Part shown: in pieces, positions 24,309 to 37,943 of the stretch | How the letters are laid out: each line of letters begins with the position of its first letter | Position numbering within the stretch: the first letter of the stretch is position 1 | Assembly: GCA_050181295.1 (NCBI GenBank) | Contig: JBFXDI010000018.1 | Coordinates: forward strand, 1-43,784 | Length of the DNA stretch: 43,784 bases | Direction: 5' to 3' | Source of the DNA: JBFXDI01 sp050181295 | GTDB taxonomy: Bacteria > Pseudomonadota > Alphaproteobacteria > Rhizobiales > Aestuariivirgaceae | Made by a program: the position numbers and the translations under genes | The notes under the pieces: model-generated | Databases searched by the model: none | Told to the model about the DNA's origin: nothing | Seen by the model: the letters and a program-made list of their open reading frames with translations, nothing else

Positions 24309-25192
24309 GCGAGAAAGCCCGCGCGATCCTCATCACGGGGTGCTCGTCGGGGATCGGCTACACCTGCGCTCACGGCATGAGGGGGCGCGGCTGGCGTGTC
24401 TTCGTCACGGCCCGCAAGGAGGCCGACCTCGAAATGCTGAAAGCCGAAGGCTTCGAGACCTTCCCGCTCGACTACGCCGATCATGCCTCCATCGCGGCCT
24501 GCGCGAGCGACGTGCTCGCGGCCTGCGGCGGCAGGCTCGATGCGCTCTTCAACAGCGGCGCCTACGGCCAGCCGGGCGCGGTCGAGGACCTGGAGCCCAA
24601 GGTGCTGCGCGCCCAGCTCGAGACCAACGTCATCGGCTGGCACGACCTCACCCGCCGCATCGTCTCCGCCATGCGGGCGCAAGGCTCCGGCCGGATCGTA
24701 CAGTGCTCGTCCGTTCTCGGCATGGTGGCGCTCAAGTGGCGTGGCGCCTACAACGCATCGAAGTTCGCGGTCGAGGCGCTTGCCGACACGCTGAGGCTCG
24801 AGCTCGAAGGCTCAGGCGTCCATGTCGTCGTCATCGCGCCCGGCCCCATCCGCAGCCGCTTCCGCGAGACGGCGATCCGGCACCTGAAGGCGAATGTGGA
24901 CATGCAGTCCTCGCCGCATCGGGAAGAATATGCCCGCCAGCTCAAGCGCGAGGAGGCGAAGCACGCGAAGGGACCGACGCCGCCCGAGAAGCCCGGCGAG
25001 GGCGGGAAGCGAGGCCTCCTGCCGCAGTACAAGCTCGGCCCCGATGCGGTATTCGACGTCCTGGTGCACGCGGTCGAAAGCCCGCGCCCGAAACCGCGCT
25101 ACCACGTCACCGCGCCGACCAAGCTCATGGCGGTGGCGCGCCGCATCCTGCCCATCCGCCTGCTGCACCGGCTGGCGGCCCGCGTCTCCTGA
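24305..25192 (+). CDS. SDR family oxidoreductase
   Basis: A 295-residue classical short-chain dehydrogenase. ILITGCSSGIGY is the nucleotide-binding TGxxxGIG; NSGAYG replaces the common NNAG; S..YNASK (in QCSSVLGM and YNASKFA) is the catalytic triad. NADPH preference is suggested by the basic residue in TARKEAD. The C-terminus carries a long basic and proline-rich insert (KREEAKHAKGPTPPEKPGEG) and a hydrophobic end that may contact the membrane. It starts at TTG overlapping the Mcd stop (TTGA), so translation is coupled. Substrate unknown. Confidence 0.85.
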   Translation: MSEKARAILITGCSSGIGYTCAHGMRGRGWRVFVTARKEADLEMLKAEGFETFPLDYADHASIAACASDVLAACGGRLDALFNSGAYGQPGAVEDLEPKVLRAQLETNVIGWHDLTRRIVSAMRAQGSGRIVQCSSVLGMVALKWRGAYNASKFAVEALADTLRLELEGSGVHVVVIAPGPIRSRFRETAIRHLKANVDMQSSPHREEYARQLKREEAKHAKGPTPPEKPGEGGKRGLLPQYKLGPDAVFDVLVHAVESPRPKPRYHVTAPTKLMAVARRILPIRLLHRLAARVS

Positions 25193-25215
25193 TTGCTTTC
25201 TCGGAAGGCATCCCG

Positions 25216-25407
25216 ATGAACGACATCCTGAACTGGCTCGTCCCGGTATCGATCGGCGCCGTGTTCGTGGTGCTGCTGCTCGGGCTCTACAACATGATGC
25301 GCGGCGGCAGCGCCAACACCTCGCAGAAGCTCATGCGGGCGCGCGTGCTGCTTCAGTTCGTGGCCATCATCGTCATCATGGCCGCGATCTGGTGGATGGG
25401 AAGGTAG
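25216..25407 (+). CDS. HIG1-type twin transmembrane protein
   Basis: A 63-residue inner-membrane protein with two helices (about 8-28 and 43-61) around a basic loop that contains SQKLMRARVLLQF, the layout of the hypoxia-induced (HIG1/twin TM) family. Members associate with cytochrome oxidase in mitochondria; in alphaproteobacteria the role is inferred. GGAAGG lies before ATG 25216. It follows the SDR gene after 23 bases and is probably cotranscribed. A palindrome and a REP-like element follow. Confidence 0.8.
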   Translation: MNDILNWLVPVSIGAVFVVLLLGLYNMMRGGSANTSQKLMRARVLLQFVAIIVIMAAIWWMGR

Positions 25408-25416
25408 GCGTGGCTC

Positions 25417-25511
25417 GATCCCGCGGGATCATGTGTTCAACCGCTCGTCCCCGCGAAGGCGGGGACCCAGATTGCTTGCCGCTGGATTCCCGCCTGCGCG
25501 GGAATGAGTGG
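25417..25511. repeat. 14-bp palindrome followed by REP-like element, copy 2
   Basis: GATCCCGCGGGATC (25417-25430) is a perfect palindrome 9 bases after the HIG1-like gene. It is followed by inverted repeat copy 2 (arms 25441-25470 and 25482-25511, 11-base loop), which is the element at 7799-7870 in inverted orientation. The arms agree with copy 1 at 29 and 27 of 30 bases, while the loops differ. Confidence 0.8.
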
Positions 25512-25543
25512 AGACTCAGTCTGAGTTGAATGCCCCGAGGGTG

Positions 25544-26323
25544 CTACTTCGGTGCCATGCGGAGGGCGCCGTCGAGGCGGATGGACTCCCCGTTCAGCAT
25601 CTCGTTCTCGATGATCTGCTGCACGAGCGCCGCATATTCGTCCGGCCGGCCGAAGCGGGACGGAAAGGGAATGCCGGCCGCAAGCGAGGCGCGCACGTCC
25701 TCGGGCAGGCCATCCACCATCGGCGTCTGGAAGAGGCCGGGCAGGATCGCGCAGCAGCGGATGCCGTCGCGCGAGAGGTCGCGGGCGATGGGGAGCGTCA
25801 TGCCCATGACGCCGGCCTTGGACGCCGCATAGGCGACCTGGCCGATCTGGCCGTCGGTCGCGGCCACCGAGGCGGTGTTGACGATGACGCCCCGCGTCTC
25901 GCCGGCCGGTGCCTCGAGGCTCAGCATGCCGGCAGCGCTCTTGGCGCTCATATGGAAGCTGCCGACCAGGTTGACGGAGACGACGCGGGCGAAATCCTTC
26001 AGCGCATGATGCTCGGTACCGCCCGTCTTGCGGTTGCGGCTCGCCGTCTTCTGGCCGATGGCGATGCCGGCGCAGTTGACGAGGATGCGCTCCTGTCCGT
26101 TCGCCTCACGCGCTTTCGCAAGGCCCGCATCGACACTCGCCTCATCGGTCACGTCCACGTTGCAGAAGACGCCGCCGATCTCGCGCGCCACCGCCTCGCC
26201 CCGCGCGGCGTCGCGGTCGAAGAGCGCGACCTTGGCGCCGAGTTCGCCAAGCCTGCGGGCCGTCGCCTCGCCGAGGCCCGAGGCTCCGCCCGTCACGATG
26301 GCGCTTGCGCCCGATATCTTCAT
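25544..26323 (-). CDS. SDR, type II 3-hydroxyacyl-CoA dehydrogenase-like
   Basis: A 259-residue short-chain dehydrogenase close to the HSD17B10/type II 3-hydroxyacyl-CoA dehydrogenase group, which oxidises 3-hydroxyacyl-CoA with NAD+ in beta-oxidation. TGGASGLGEATAR binds the cofactor, Asp in ALFDRD favours NAD, NCAGIA follows, and TASVAATDG/YAASKAG carry catalytic Ser, Tyr and Lys. GLFQTPMVDGLPEDVRASL and PFPSRFGRPDEYA are typical of the group. It lies downstream of rpmB on the same strand, behind a terminator; its promoter is not obvious. Confidence 0.87.
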   Translation of the reverse strand: MKISGASAIVTGGASGLGEATARRLGELGAKVALFDRDAARGEAVAREIGGVFCNVDVTDEASVDAGLAKAREANGQERILVNCAGIAIGQKTASRNRKTGGTEHHALKDFARVVSVNLVGSFHMSAKSAAGMLSLEAPAGETRGVIVNTASVAATDGQIGQVAYAASKAGVMGMTLPIARDLSRDGIRCCAILPGLFQTPMVDGLPEDVRASLAAGIPFPSRFGRPDEYAALVQQIIENEMLNGESIRLDGALRMAPK

Positions 26324-26350
26324 GTCAGACCCCCCTGCCTGAAAAAGCGA

Positions 26351-26380
26351 TGGCCGGGAACTAGCCCGGCCACGAAAAAA
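26351..26380 (-). terminator. Intrinsic terminator of rpmB
   Basis: On the minus strand after rpmB: TTTTTTCG, then an 8-bp stem TGGCCGGG/CCCGGCCA (26351-26372) with a 6-base loop, then TCGCTTTTTC. T-runs on both sides let it act in either direction; it separates rpmB from the SDR gene. Confidence 0.7.
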
Positions 26381-26402
26381 TGCAAACCGAAAGAAGAGCG
26401 CT

Positions 26403-26699
26403 TCAGGCCGCGGGCGGCGTCGCCAGGCGCTTCTCGATCTGGCGCTTCAGACGGCGCGCCTTGGTGGAGAGCTCTTCCGTGCGCGCCTTCGCCAGGAAGG
26501 CGTCGAGGCCGCCCCGGTGCTCCACCGACTTCAGCGCATTGGCGCTGATGCGGAAGCCATAGCTCTGGCCCATGGCGTCGCTCAGGAGATGAACCTCGCA
26601 CAGGTTCGGGAGGAACCGGCGGCGGGTCTTGTTGTTGGCATGGCTCACATTGTTGCCGGCCAGAACGGCCTTTCCGGTGAGCTCGCAGCGGCGGGCCAT
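26403..26699 (-). CDS. rpmB: 50S ribosomal protein L28
   Basis: A 98-residue L28. MARRCELTGKAVLAGNNVSH and NKTRRRFLPNL are the family's N-terminal signature; FRISANALKSVEHRGGLD and the basic C-terminal helix complete it. The long form is usual for alphaproteobacteria. A strong promoter is at 26777-26805 and a terminator follows. Confidence 0.97.
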   Translation of the reverse strand: MARRCELTGKAVLAGNNVSHANNKTRRRFLPNLCEVHLLSDAMGQSYGFRISANALKSVEHRGGLDAFLAKARTEELSTKARRLKRQIEKRLATPPAA

Positions 26700-26776
26700 G
26701 AGAGTGCGCTCCAGATGAAAGGACTTTTCGCCCCTGCGCGGGCTCAGGCCGGCGCCGGACGGTTGATCAGGGCGTT

Positions 26777-26805
26777 CGCATAGAGGGATGGCGGAAAACT
26801 GTCAA
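26777..26805 (-). promoter_or_regulatory. Sigma-70 promoter for rpmB
   Basis: On the minus strand: TTGACA, 17 bases, TATGCG. The -35 is a perfect consensus. Transcription should start near 26770 and give a leader of about 70 bases. Confidence 0.65.
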
Positions 26806-27208
26806 GCCGACCCTCGTTAACCTCTTTCGCGAGCATCGGCGTCCATAGCCAACAGCATGATTCAAGATATTGCGGCAAGATGTTGTTTCTGAACACGATC
26901 TAGCGGTGAACAGAGAGCGAAGATCGGATGCGTCGCGATTCGGACGCGGTTCGTTCGTGCTTCCGTCCTATCGTTAACAGGGTCGGATTCTTTGGCCTGG
27001 CTGGATGTCCGGGTTCGGGACAATTGAGAGGAAAGAGTTAGGGATCGTAAACGGCGATGGGCGACTTCCGGAGCATCTCCGGTTCGCGCCTTCCGAACCC
27101 CTGCGATGTTCGAACTGCGCTTTTCCGCGGACTAATCCCTCGAACAAAAGCGGAAGGGCTGCAGGGTCGGCGATTCGGACGGCTTTCGTTCCGGCAAGGT
27201 TCCAAAGA
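26806..27208. other. Gene-free 403-bp interval with a direct repeat and GANTC sites
   Basis: No credible gene on either strand. It contains a 22-base direct repeat (26935-26956 and 27170-27191, 19 of 22 identical; both begin GCGATTCGGACG) and four GATTC sites (26859, 26937, 26986, 27172), the target of the alphaproteobacterial methylase CcrM. Two of the sites lie within the repeats. It could control the helicase gene downstream. Confidence 0.5.
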
Positions 27209-27236
27209 TTGACGTGGCGTGCCAATCCTCTACATC
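27209..27236 (+). promoter_or_regulatory. Probable promoter of the helicase gene
   Basis: TTGACG, 16 bases, TACATC. The expected start of transcription, near 27243, is only about 4 bases before the ATG at 27247, and no ribosome binding site precedes that ATG, so the mRNA may be leaderless. Confidence 0.4.
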
Positions 27237-27246
27237 GTTTGCCCGC

Positions 27247-30378
<3,132 letters not shown>

Positions 30379-30385
30379 CGGGCGC

Positions 30386-30652
30386 ATGGCGGAGACCGCC
30401 CAGCGCATCGACAAGTGGCTGTGGTTCTCACGTCTGGTCAAAACGCGCACGCTCGCGGCAAAATCTGTCGAGGAAGGCGCGGTCCGTATCAACCGCCAGA
30501 AGATCGTGAAGCCGAGCCATGCCGTGTCGGTGGGCGATGTGCTGACGCTGGCGCTCCATGGCCGCGTGCGGGTGCTGCGCGTCGAGGGCATCGGCACGCG
30601 GCGCGGTCCCGCGCCCGAGGCCCAGGCGCTCTACACCGAGTTGGTTAATTGA
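30386..30652 (+). CDS. hslR: S4-domain RNA-binding protein, Hsp15 type
   Basis: An 88-residue protein made up of an S4 RNA-binding domain: RIDKWLWFSRLVKTRTLAAK, VRINRQKIVKPSHAVSVGD. In E. coli Hsp15 recycles free 50S subunits that carry nascent chain after stress. It starts 7 bases after the helicase and is coupled to it, an order found in many alphaproteobacteria. In many of those genomes a ferredoxin gene follows; here an unknown pair follows instead. Confidence 0.88.
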   Translation: MAETAQRIDKWLWFSRLVKTRTLAAKSVEEGAVRINRQKIVKPSHAVSVGDVLTLALHGRVRVLRVEGIGTRRGPAPEAQALYTELVN

Positions 30653-30734
30653 CGCGCGGATGGCGGGGCGAGCAGAAATGACGTAGGGTCATTGCCTAAC
30701 GGCTCGGGGCGGGCCGTATCCGGGGGGGGAAAAC

Positions 30735-31199
30735 ATGCCAGTCAAAATGCATTTCATCAACTATGCCCAGATCGAGTGGTCGGGAATCTGGGATATGGAG
30801 GCCGAGGAGAGCCTCAAGACGGTCAAGCAGGCGCCGGCCAAGACCATGAAAGCAAACGGACAGGAGACACTCTGGATCGACCAGGAGAAGCTCTCCTGGT
30901 GGACCGCCGGCAACTACAACTGCAGTTGCATGTGGCAAGCCACGGACGGCTCCAACGACGTTTTCGGGACCAGCGTGCATGTGCCGCTTCGCTGGACATG
31001 GTTCGGCGCCGCGCCCTATTGGGGGTTCGGGATCCAGAATGCGCAACGCGCCTGGGGCTGGACGGACCCTGCGCCCGATCAGGGCGCTCCCCTGACGCTG
31101 AAAACCCCCTCGGGCTTCGAGATCCGCATCACGCCGACCTGCTCCTCGACGGAAGTCGATCTGGAGGTCACGATCAGCAAGCTTCTCCCCGGCCACTGA
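30735..31199 (+). CDS. Tryptophan-rich protein of unknown function
   Basis: A 154-residue protein that I do not recognise. It has 11 tryptophans (7 percent), mostly in the middle (LSWWTAGNYNCSCMW, LRWTWFGAAPYWGF, RAWGWTD), three cysteines and alternating polar/apolar stretches that suggest an all-beta fold. No signal peptide or membrane helix. The last part (GFEIRITPTCSSTEVDLEV) looks like two strands. Size and Trp content recall small beta-sandwich lectins or pore-formers, but no motif supports either. A run of G precedes ATG 30735 as ribosome binding site. It is followed after 13 bases by a very acidic protein, and the pair is probably one operon. Confidence 0.7.
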   Translation: MPVKMHFINYAQIEWSGIWDMEAEESLKTVKQAPAKTMKANGQETLWIDQEKLSWWTAGNYNCSCMWQATDGSNDVFGTSVHVPLRWTWFGAAPYWGFGIQNAQRAWGWTDPAPDQGAPLTLKTPSGFEIRITPTCSSTEVDLEVTISKLLPGH

Positions 31200-31212
31200 G
31201 GGAGGTGGGATC

Positions 31213-31632
31213 ATGCCAACCCTGTCGTTCACGGATCTCACGGGCACGGGAAACTACGAAGCCTGCATCCTGAATACGCAGTTCAGCTTCATGTTCCCCG
31301 GAGCGACGCTGCCCGACCAGATCAATTCCGCCCGCGCGCTCGTGAATGCGCTCAGCGGAGACGGCGACCTGTCGGCGGCGGAGGACTGGATATTCCGCAA
31401 TCTCGCCTTCAATCCGCTGGCTCCCGGCAATGCCTGGACCAGGGCGGAGGCCATTTCCGTCATGCAGACCATGATGGATTGCGATTCACTTGATGTCGGC
31501 GGCGAAGTGATCGTTGCCGCCGTCTACGCCGTGGACGAAGGCCTGGAGGCCTGCGACACGCTTGGCGACGTCGTCGAAAATGGCGCCGACGATTTCGTGT
31601 CGACCGTGCTCGAGATCATGATGGCGCTTTGA
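31213..31632 (+). CDS. Very acidic lysine-free protein of unknown function
   Basis: A 139-residue protein with 13 Asp and 8 Glu against 3 Arg and no Lys or His, so strongly negative. I recognise no family. It begins MPTLSFTDLTGTGNYEAC; the middle and end (about 35-139) are likely helical (SAAEDWIFRNLAF, AEAISVMQTMMDCD, EVIVAAVYAVDEGLEACD). There are three cysteines and no signal peptide. GGAGG lies before ATG 31213, 13 bases after the Trp-rich gene. An acidic protein next to a Trp-rich one suggests partners that bind each other, such as a chaperone or immunity protein and its target; this is inference. Confidence 0.7.
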   Translation: MPTLSFTDLTGTGNYEACILNTQFSFMFPGATLPDQINSARALVNALSGDGDLSAAEDWIFRNLAFNPLAPGNAWTRAEAISVMQTMMDCDSLDVGGEVIVAAVYAVDEGLEACDTLGDVVENGADDFVSTVLEIMMAL

Positions 31633-31660
31633 CCGGAGGCAACGGCGCGCGCTCGCGGCG

Positions 31661-32958
31661 TCAGACGTTGAGCGAGTCGCGGAGCTTGTACCAGGCGATG
31701 CTCGCCGGGAGGAACCAGGGGTTGCCGGTGTAAAGCGGCCGGGTCTGGAACGGGATCCCGTCGAGCCCCGTGCGGCCTTCCGCCTTGCCGGCGATCTGCT
31801 GGCCGATGCGGGTCCCGAAATAGCTCGCGAGCGAGACGCCGGAGCCGCAATAGCCCATGCAGTAATAGAGGCCGTCGCGGGTTTTGCCGAGATGCGGCAG
31901 CGTGTCGAATGTATAGGCCACGAAGCCCATCCATCCATGCGTAATCCGGGTCCTGGCCAGTTCCGGAAAGAGCTGCGTCATCTCCGCGTGGAGCTTCATG
32001 GCGCTCAGGCGCGGGTTGCCATCACCCAGGAGCACGCGGCCGCCGAACACAATGCGCCGCCGGTCCTCGGAGAGACGGTAGTAGAAGACGACCTTGCGCG
32101 TGTCGCTCAAAACCCGGTTCTTCGGGCTGATCCGTGATGCGACCTCAGGCGCGAGTTCCTCGGTCGCGATGATGTGGCTGCCGATCGGGATGACGCGGCG
32201 GCGGAGCTCAGGCGTCAGCTCTCCAGTGTAGCCGTTGGTGGCGACCAGCACCTCGCGGGCTCGGATGGCGCCTTTCGCTGTCCGGAGCATATGGCCCGCA
32301 CCGTCCCGCGCGATGGCCTCGACCCGGCATTCGCAAAAGACTTCCGCGCCCTCCCGCTCGGCGATCGAAAGCAGGCCGAGATGATACTTCCCAGGATGCA
32401 GCGAGGCATGGGCGGGATAGACCGCGCCGCCGAAATAGCGGTCGGTCCCGACCTCGCTCCGGACCTCGCTTTTCGGCACGACGTGGCAGGTGCCGGGATG
32501 CTCGCGGTTGAGCGCCTCGACGTCGCGCGCCAGCCGCTCATAGGCGCGCGAGTTGTGAGCGGCATGGAAGCGGCCCACGCGCGACCAGTCGCAGTCGATC
32601 CCTTCGGACGAGATGAAGTCGCCGATCCACTGGAGCGCGTTGCGGCCCTCCTGGCGGATGCGCGCCCCCACCTCGCGGCCGTGACGGCCCTCGAGGTCGG
32701 CAAGGCCTGGTTTCAGCGAGGTGCTGACCTGCCCGCCGTTGCGGCTCGAGCACCCCCAGCCGGCGGCCTCGGCATCGAGGACGGTGACCTTGCGGCCACT
32801 CCGCGCAAGGGCGATGGCCGCCGTGAGGCCGGTATAGCCGCTGCCGATGATCGCGACATCCGTCTGCTGCGGAAGGCCTTTCTCCTGCAACTCCGGACGT
32901 GGCGCCGCCTCCCACCAGTAGGGGGTGGGCTTGTAGCCGGGCGCGAAGATCGCCTCGC

Positions 32959-32962
<4 letters not shown>
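31661..32962 (-). CDS. FAD-dependent oxidoreductase (gamma-glutamylputrescine oxidase-like)
   Basis: A 433-residue DAO-family flavoprotein. IIGSGYTGLTAAIALARSG is the FAD-binding Rossmann motif; GWGCSSRNGGQVS is the loop typical of the PuuB/OrdL group, which oxidises gamma-glutamylputrescine or related amines with O2; HGWMGFVAYTFDTLPHLG and GYCGSGVSLASYFG complete the FAD site. No other put or puu genes are visible, so the substrate is open. ATG 32962 overlaps the acnA stop by 4 bases (ATGA), an uncommon pairing that makes expression depend on acnA translation. Confidence 0.86.
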
Positions 32963-35658
<2,696 letters not shown>

Positions 35659-35807
35659 TTTTCCGAAGGCCTCCGGGAGTGGGACCGGCGAGGTGGACTC
35701 GCGAGCGGGAATGCGGGTCTTGTCCTAAGTCTTTTCGCGCTGCAATGCCAGTGCGGGCGGAGAATTCCTCCATTGTGTCGGCCGCGCGTCCGGGGCAAGT
35801 GTGGGAA

Positions 35808-36416
35808 ATGGAGCTCAAGGGGGATGATCTGGCATGCGAAAGGGGCGGGCGGCAGGTGTTCGCCGGCCTCTCCTTCCGGCTCGCATCGGGCGGCATGCTG
35901 GCGCTGCGGGGCCCGAACGGGGCCGGCAAGACGAGCCTTCTGAGAATGATCGCCGGTCTCGTCGAACCGGCGCATGGCTCGCTCGTCCTTTCGGGCGGCA
36001 ATCCGGATTGCACGCTCGCCCAGCAATGTCACCTCATCGCGCACCAGGAGGCGCAGAAGCCGGTGCTGACGGTGGAGGAGAATCTTGCCTTCTGGGGCTC
36101 CTTCTACGGAAGCGGCGATGTGCGGCGCGCGCTCGATGCCTTCGAGCTGACGGCGCTTGCCGATCTTCCCGCAGCCCTCCTCTCCGCCGGGCAGCGGCGG
36201 CGCCTGGCGCTTTCGCGCCTGGCTCTGGTCGAGCGGCCGATCTGGCTTCTCGATGAACCCACGACGGCGCTCGACGCCACGTCGCAGATGCGGCTCGCGC
36301 GCCTGATGGGCGACCACCTCGCGCAGGGCGGGCTGATCGTGGTGGCGACGCATGTCGATCTCGTGGTGAAGGCGAACGTGGTGCTCGATTTCGAGCAGCT
36401 CCGGCGGGCCGCATGA
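35808..36416 (+). CDS. ccmA: Heme exporter ATP-binding subunit CcmA
   Basis: A 202-residue ABC ATPase of the cytochrome c maturation system (System I), cytosolic side of the CcmABCD complex that releases heme-loaded CcmE. GPNGAGKTS at 35-43 is Walker A, LLSAGQRRRLALSRL the ABC signature, WLLDEPTTALD Walker B. ATG 35808 gives the family start MELKGDDLACERGG; the open frame upstream is not family-like. It overlaps ccmB by 4 bases. Confidence 0.93.
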   Translation: MELKGDDLACERGGRQVFAGLSFRLASGGMLALRGPNGAGKTSLLRMIAGLVEPAHGSLVLSGGNPDCTLAQQCHLIAHQEAQKPVLTVEENLAFWGSFYGSGDVRRALDAFELTALADLPAALLSAGQRRRLALSRLALVERPIWLLDEPTTALDATSQMRLARLMGDHLAQGGLIVVATHVDLVVKANVVLDFEQLRRAA

Positions 36417-37078
36417 AAGGGCTCGGCGCACTCGTCCTGCGGGACCTGCGGCTGGCGCTCCGGCAGGGAGGTGGCGCCGGCAACGCGCTCGGCTTCCTGC
36501 TTGCCGTCATCGTCCTCGTTCCCCTCGGCATCGGGCCGGACCAGGCGCTCCTGCAACGCGTCGCGCCGGGCGTGCTGTGGATCGCGCTCCTCCTTTCGGT
36601 GCTTCTGTCGGCGGACCGGGTCTTCCAGGCCGACTACGAGGACGGCTCGCTCGAGCTCCTGGGCATGGGACCTGTTCTCCTCGAGCTCGTGGTGCTGGCC
36701 AAGGCGGCGGCGCACTGGCTGACGAGCGGCCTGCCGCTCGCCGTGCTGGCGCCCATGCTGGGCTTCCTCCTAAATCTCGAGACGGCAATCGTGCCGCAAC
36801 TACTTATCGCCATGCTGGTGGGCTCGATCGGCCTGTCGCTCCTGGCGGCGCTCGGTGCCGCGGTGACGGTCGGGCTGAGGAGGGGCGGCCTCATCGTGTC
36901 GCTCATCATCCTGCCGCTCTACGTGCCGCTGCTCATCTTCGGCGTGGCCGCGGGTTCAGGCAGTGCGATGGCCGGCAGCGGAAGCTCGGCGCTGGTCGTG
37001 CTGGCGGCGCTGACCATCGGGGCGCTTGTGGTCACGCCGTTCGCGGCGGCGGCGGCGCTCAGGGCCTATCTCAAGTGA
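36413..37078 (+). CDS. ccmB: Heme exporter membrane subunit CcmB
   Basis: A 221-residue inner-membrane protein with six likely helices. ALVLRDLRLALRQGGG at the start, LSADRVFQADYEDGSLELL and LPLYVPLLIFGVAA are family signatures. It forms the membrane part of the CcmAB ABC unit with CcmC and CcmD. ATG overlaps the ccmA stop by 4 bases. The gap to ccmC is 139 bases, unusually long for this operon, and holds a short hairpin (GGGGC-TTT-GCCCC at 37143-37155). Confidence 0.92.
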   Translation: MKGLGALVLRDLRLALRQGGGAGNALGFLLAVIVLVPLGIGPDQALLQRVAPGVLWIALLLSVLLSADRVFQADYEDGSLELLGMGPVLLELVVLAKAAAHWLTSGLPLAVLAPMLGFLLNLETAIVPQLLIAMLVGSIGLSLLAALGAAVTVGLRRGGLIVSLIILPLYVPLLIFGVAAGSGSAMAGSGSSALVVLAALTIGALVVTPFAAAAALRAYLK

Positions 37079-37217
37079 GAGGCCACCGGCTCCGGCCGTT
37101 CACTTCCGGTTCAGGCCAAATCGTTGAAAAGCCGGCAGGATCGGGGCTTTGCCCCATGCGTCGATGTCGACTGAAAAGTGCTTCCAAATCCTGCGGTTGT
37201 TGATCTAGGTTCCGCTG

Positions 37218-37943
37218 ATGCAAGCGCTCGCCAATCCAACCCGCTTCATGCGCCTGCAGGCGGCGGTGCAGCCCTGGGTGACGGCCGTGACCGTCATCCT
37301 CCTCGCGGCGGGCCTCTATCTCGGACTTGCAAAGGCGCCTGCCGACTATCAGCAGGGCGAGACGGTCCGCATCATGTTCGTGCATGTGCCGGCGGCCTGG
37401 ATGGCGCTCTTCATCTATACGTTTATGGCGGTCGCGAGCGCGGTGGGCTTCATCTTCCGCCACCCGCTTGCCGATGCCGCCGCCAAGACCGCGGCTCCCA
37501 TCGGCGCGGTCTTCACCTTTCTCGCGCTCTTCACGGGCTCGCTCTGGGGCCGACCGATGTGGGGCACGTGGTGGGAATGGGGCGACGCGCGCCTCACCTC
37601 CATGTTCGTGCTCTTCCTTCTCTATCTCGGCTACATCTCGGTATGGCAGGCGATCGAGGAGCCGTCGCGCGCGGCGCGGGTTGCGGGGATCGTCGCCATC
37701 GTCGGCGTGATCAATGTGCCGATCATCAAGTTTTCGGTCGAGTGGTGGTCGACGCTGCATCAGCCCGCGAGCGTGCTTCGCATGGGCGGGCCGACGATCC
37801 ATTCCTCGATCCACACGCCGCTGCTCGTCATGGGGCTCGCCTAAGCCATCGAGTTCCTGACGCTCCATCTCATGTCGCTTCGCACCGAGATCATGGCGCG
37901 GCGGCTCAGGCAGATGCAGCTCGCCAAGGCGGGAGAAGCCTGA
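37218..37943 (+). pseudogene. ccmC: ccmC with an in-frame stop at 37842-37844
   Basis: Heme-handling subunit of the Ccm system. Translation from ATG 37218 gives 208 residues that end at TAA (37842-37844) in the middle of the sixth helix (HTPLLVMGLA-stop). The same frame continues for another 32 codons with family-like sequence (AIEFLTLHLMSLRTEI) to a TGA that overlaps the ccmD ATG by one base, exactly as an intact gene would. The two heme-ligand His (His56 in FVHVP, His181 in LHQP) and the WWD region (115-126, written WGTWWEWGDARL, with an extra Gly against the usual WxWDxRL) are kept. One base change from TAC or TAT would explain the stop. Nonsense mutation, readthrough or a sequencing error are all possible. 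Confidence 0.85.

Noticed and set aside
30735..31199. Trp-rich protein as an aegerolysin or lectin
   Set aside because: Only size, Trp content and a beta-like pattern agree. I cannot find the conserved segments of either family, so no name is given.
37178..37942. A longer plus-strand frame that reads into ccmD
   Set aside because: Upstream of 37943 it is a shadow of ccmC; only the last 59 codons match CcmD.
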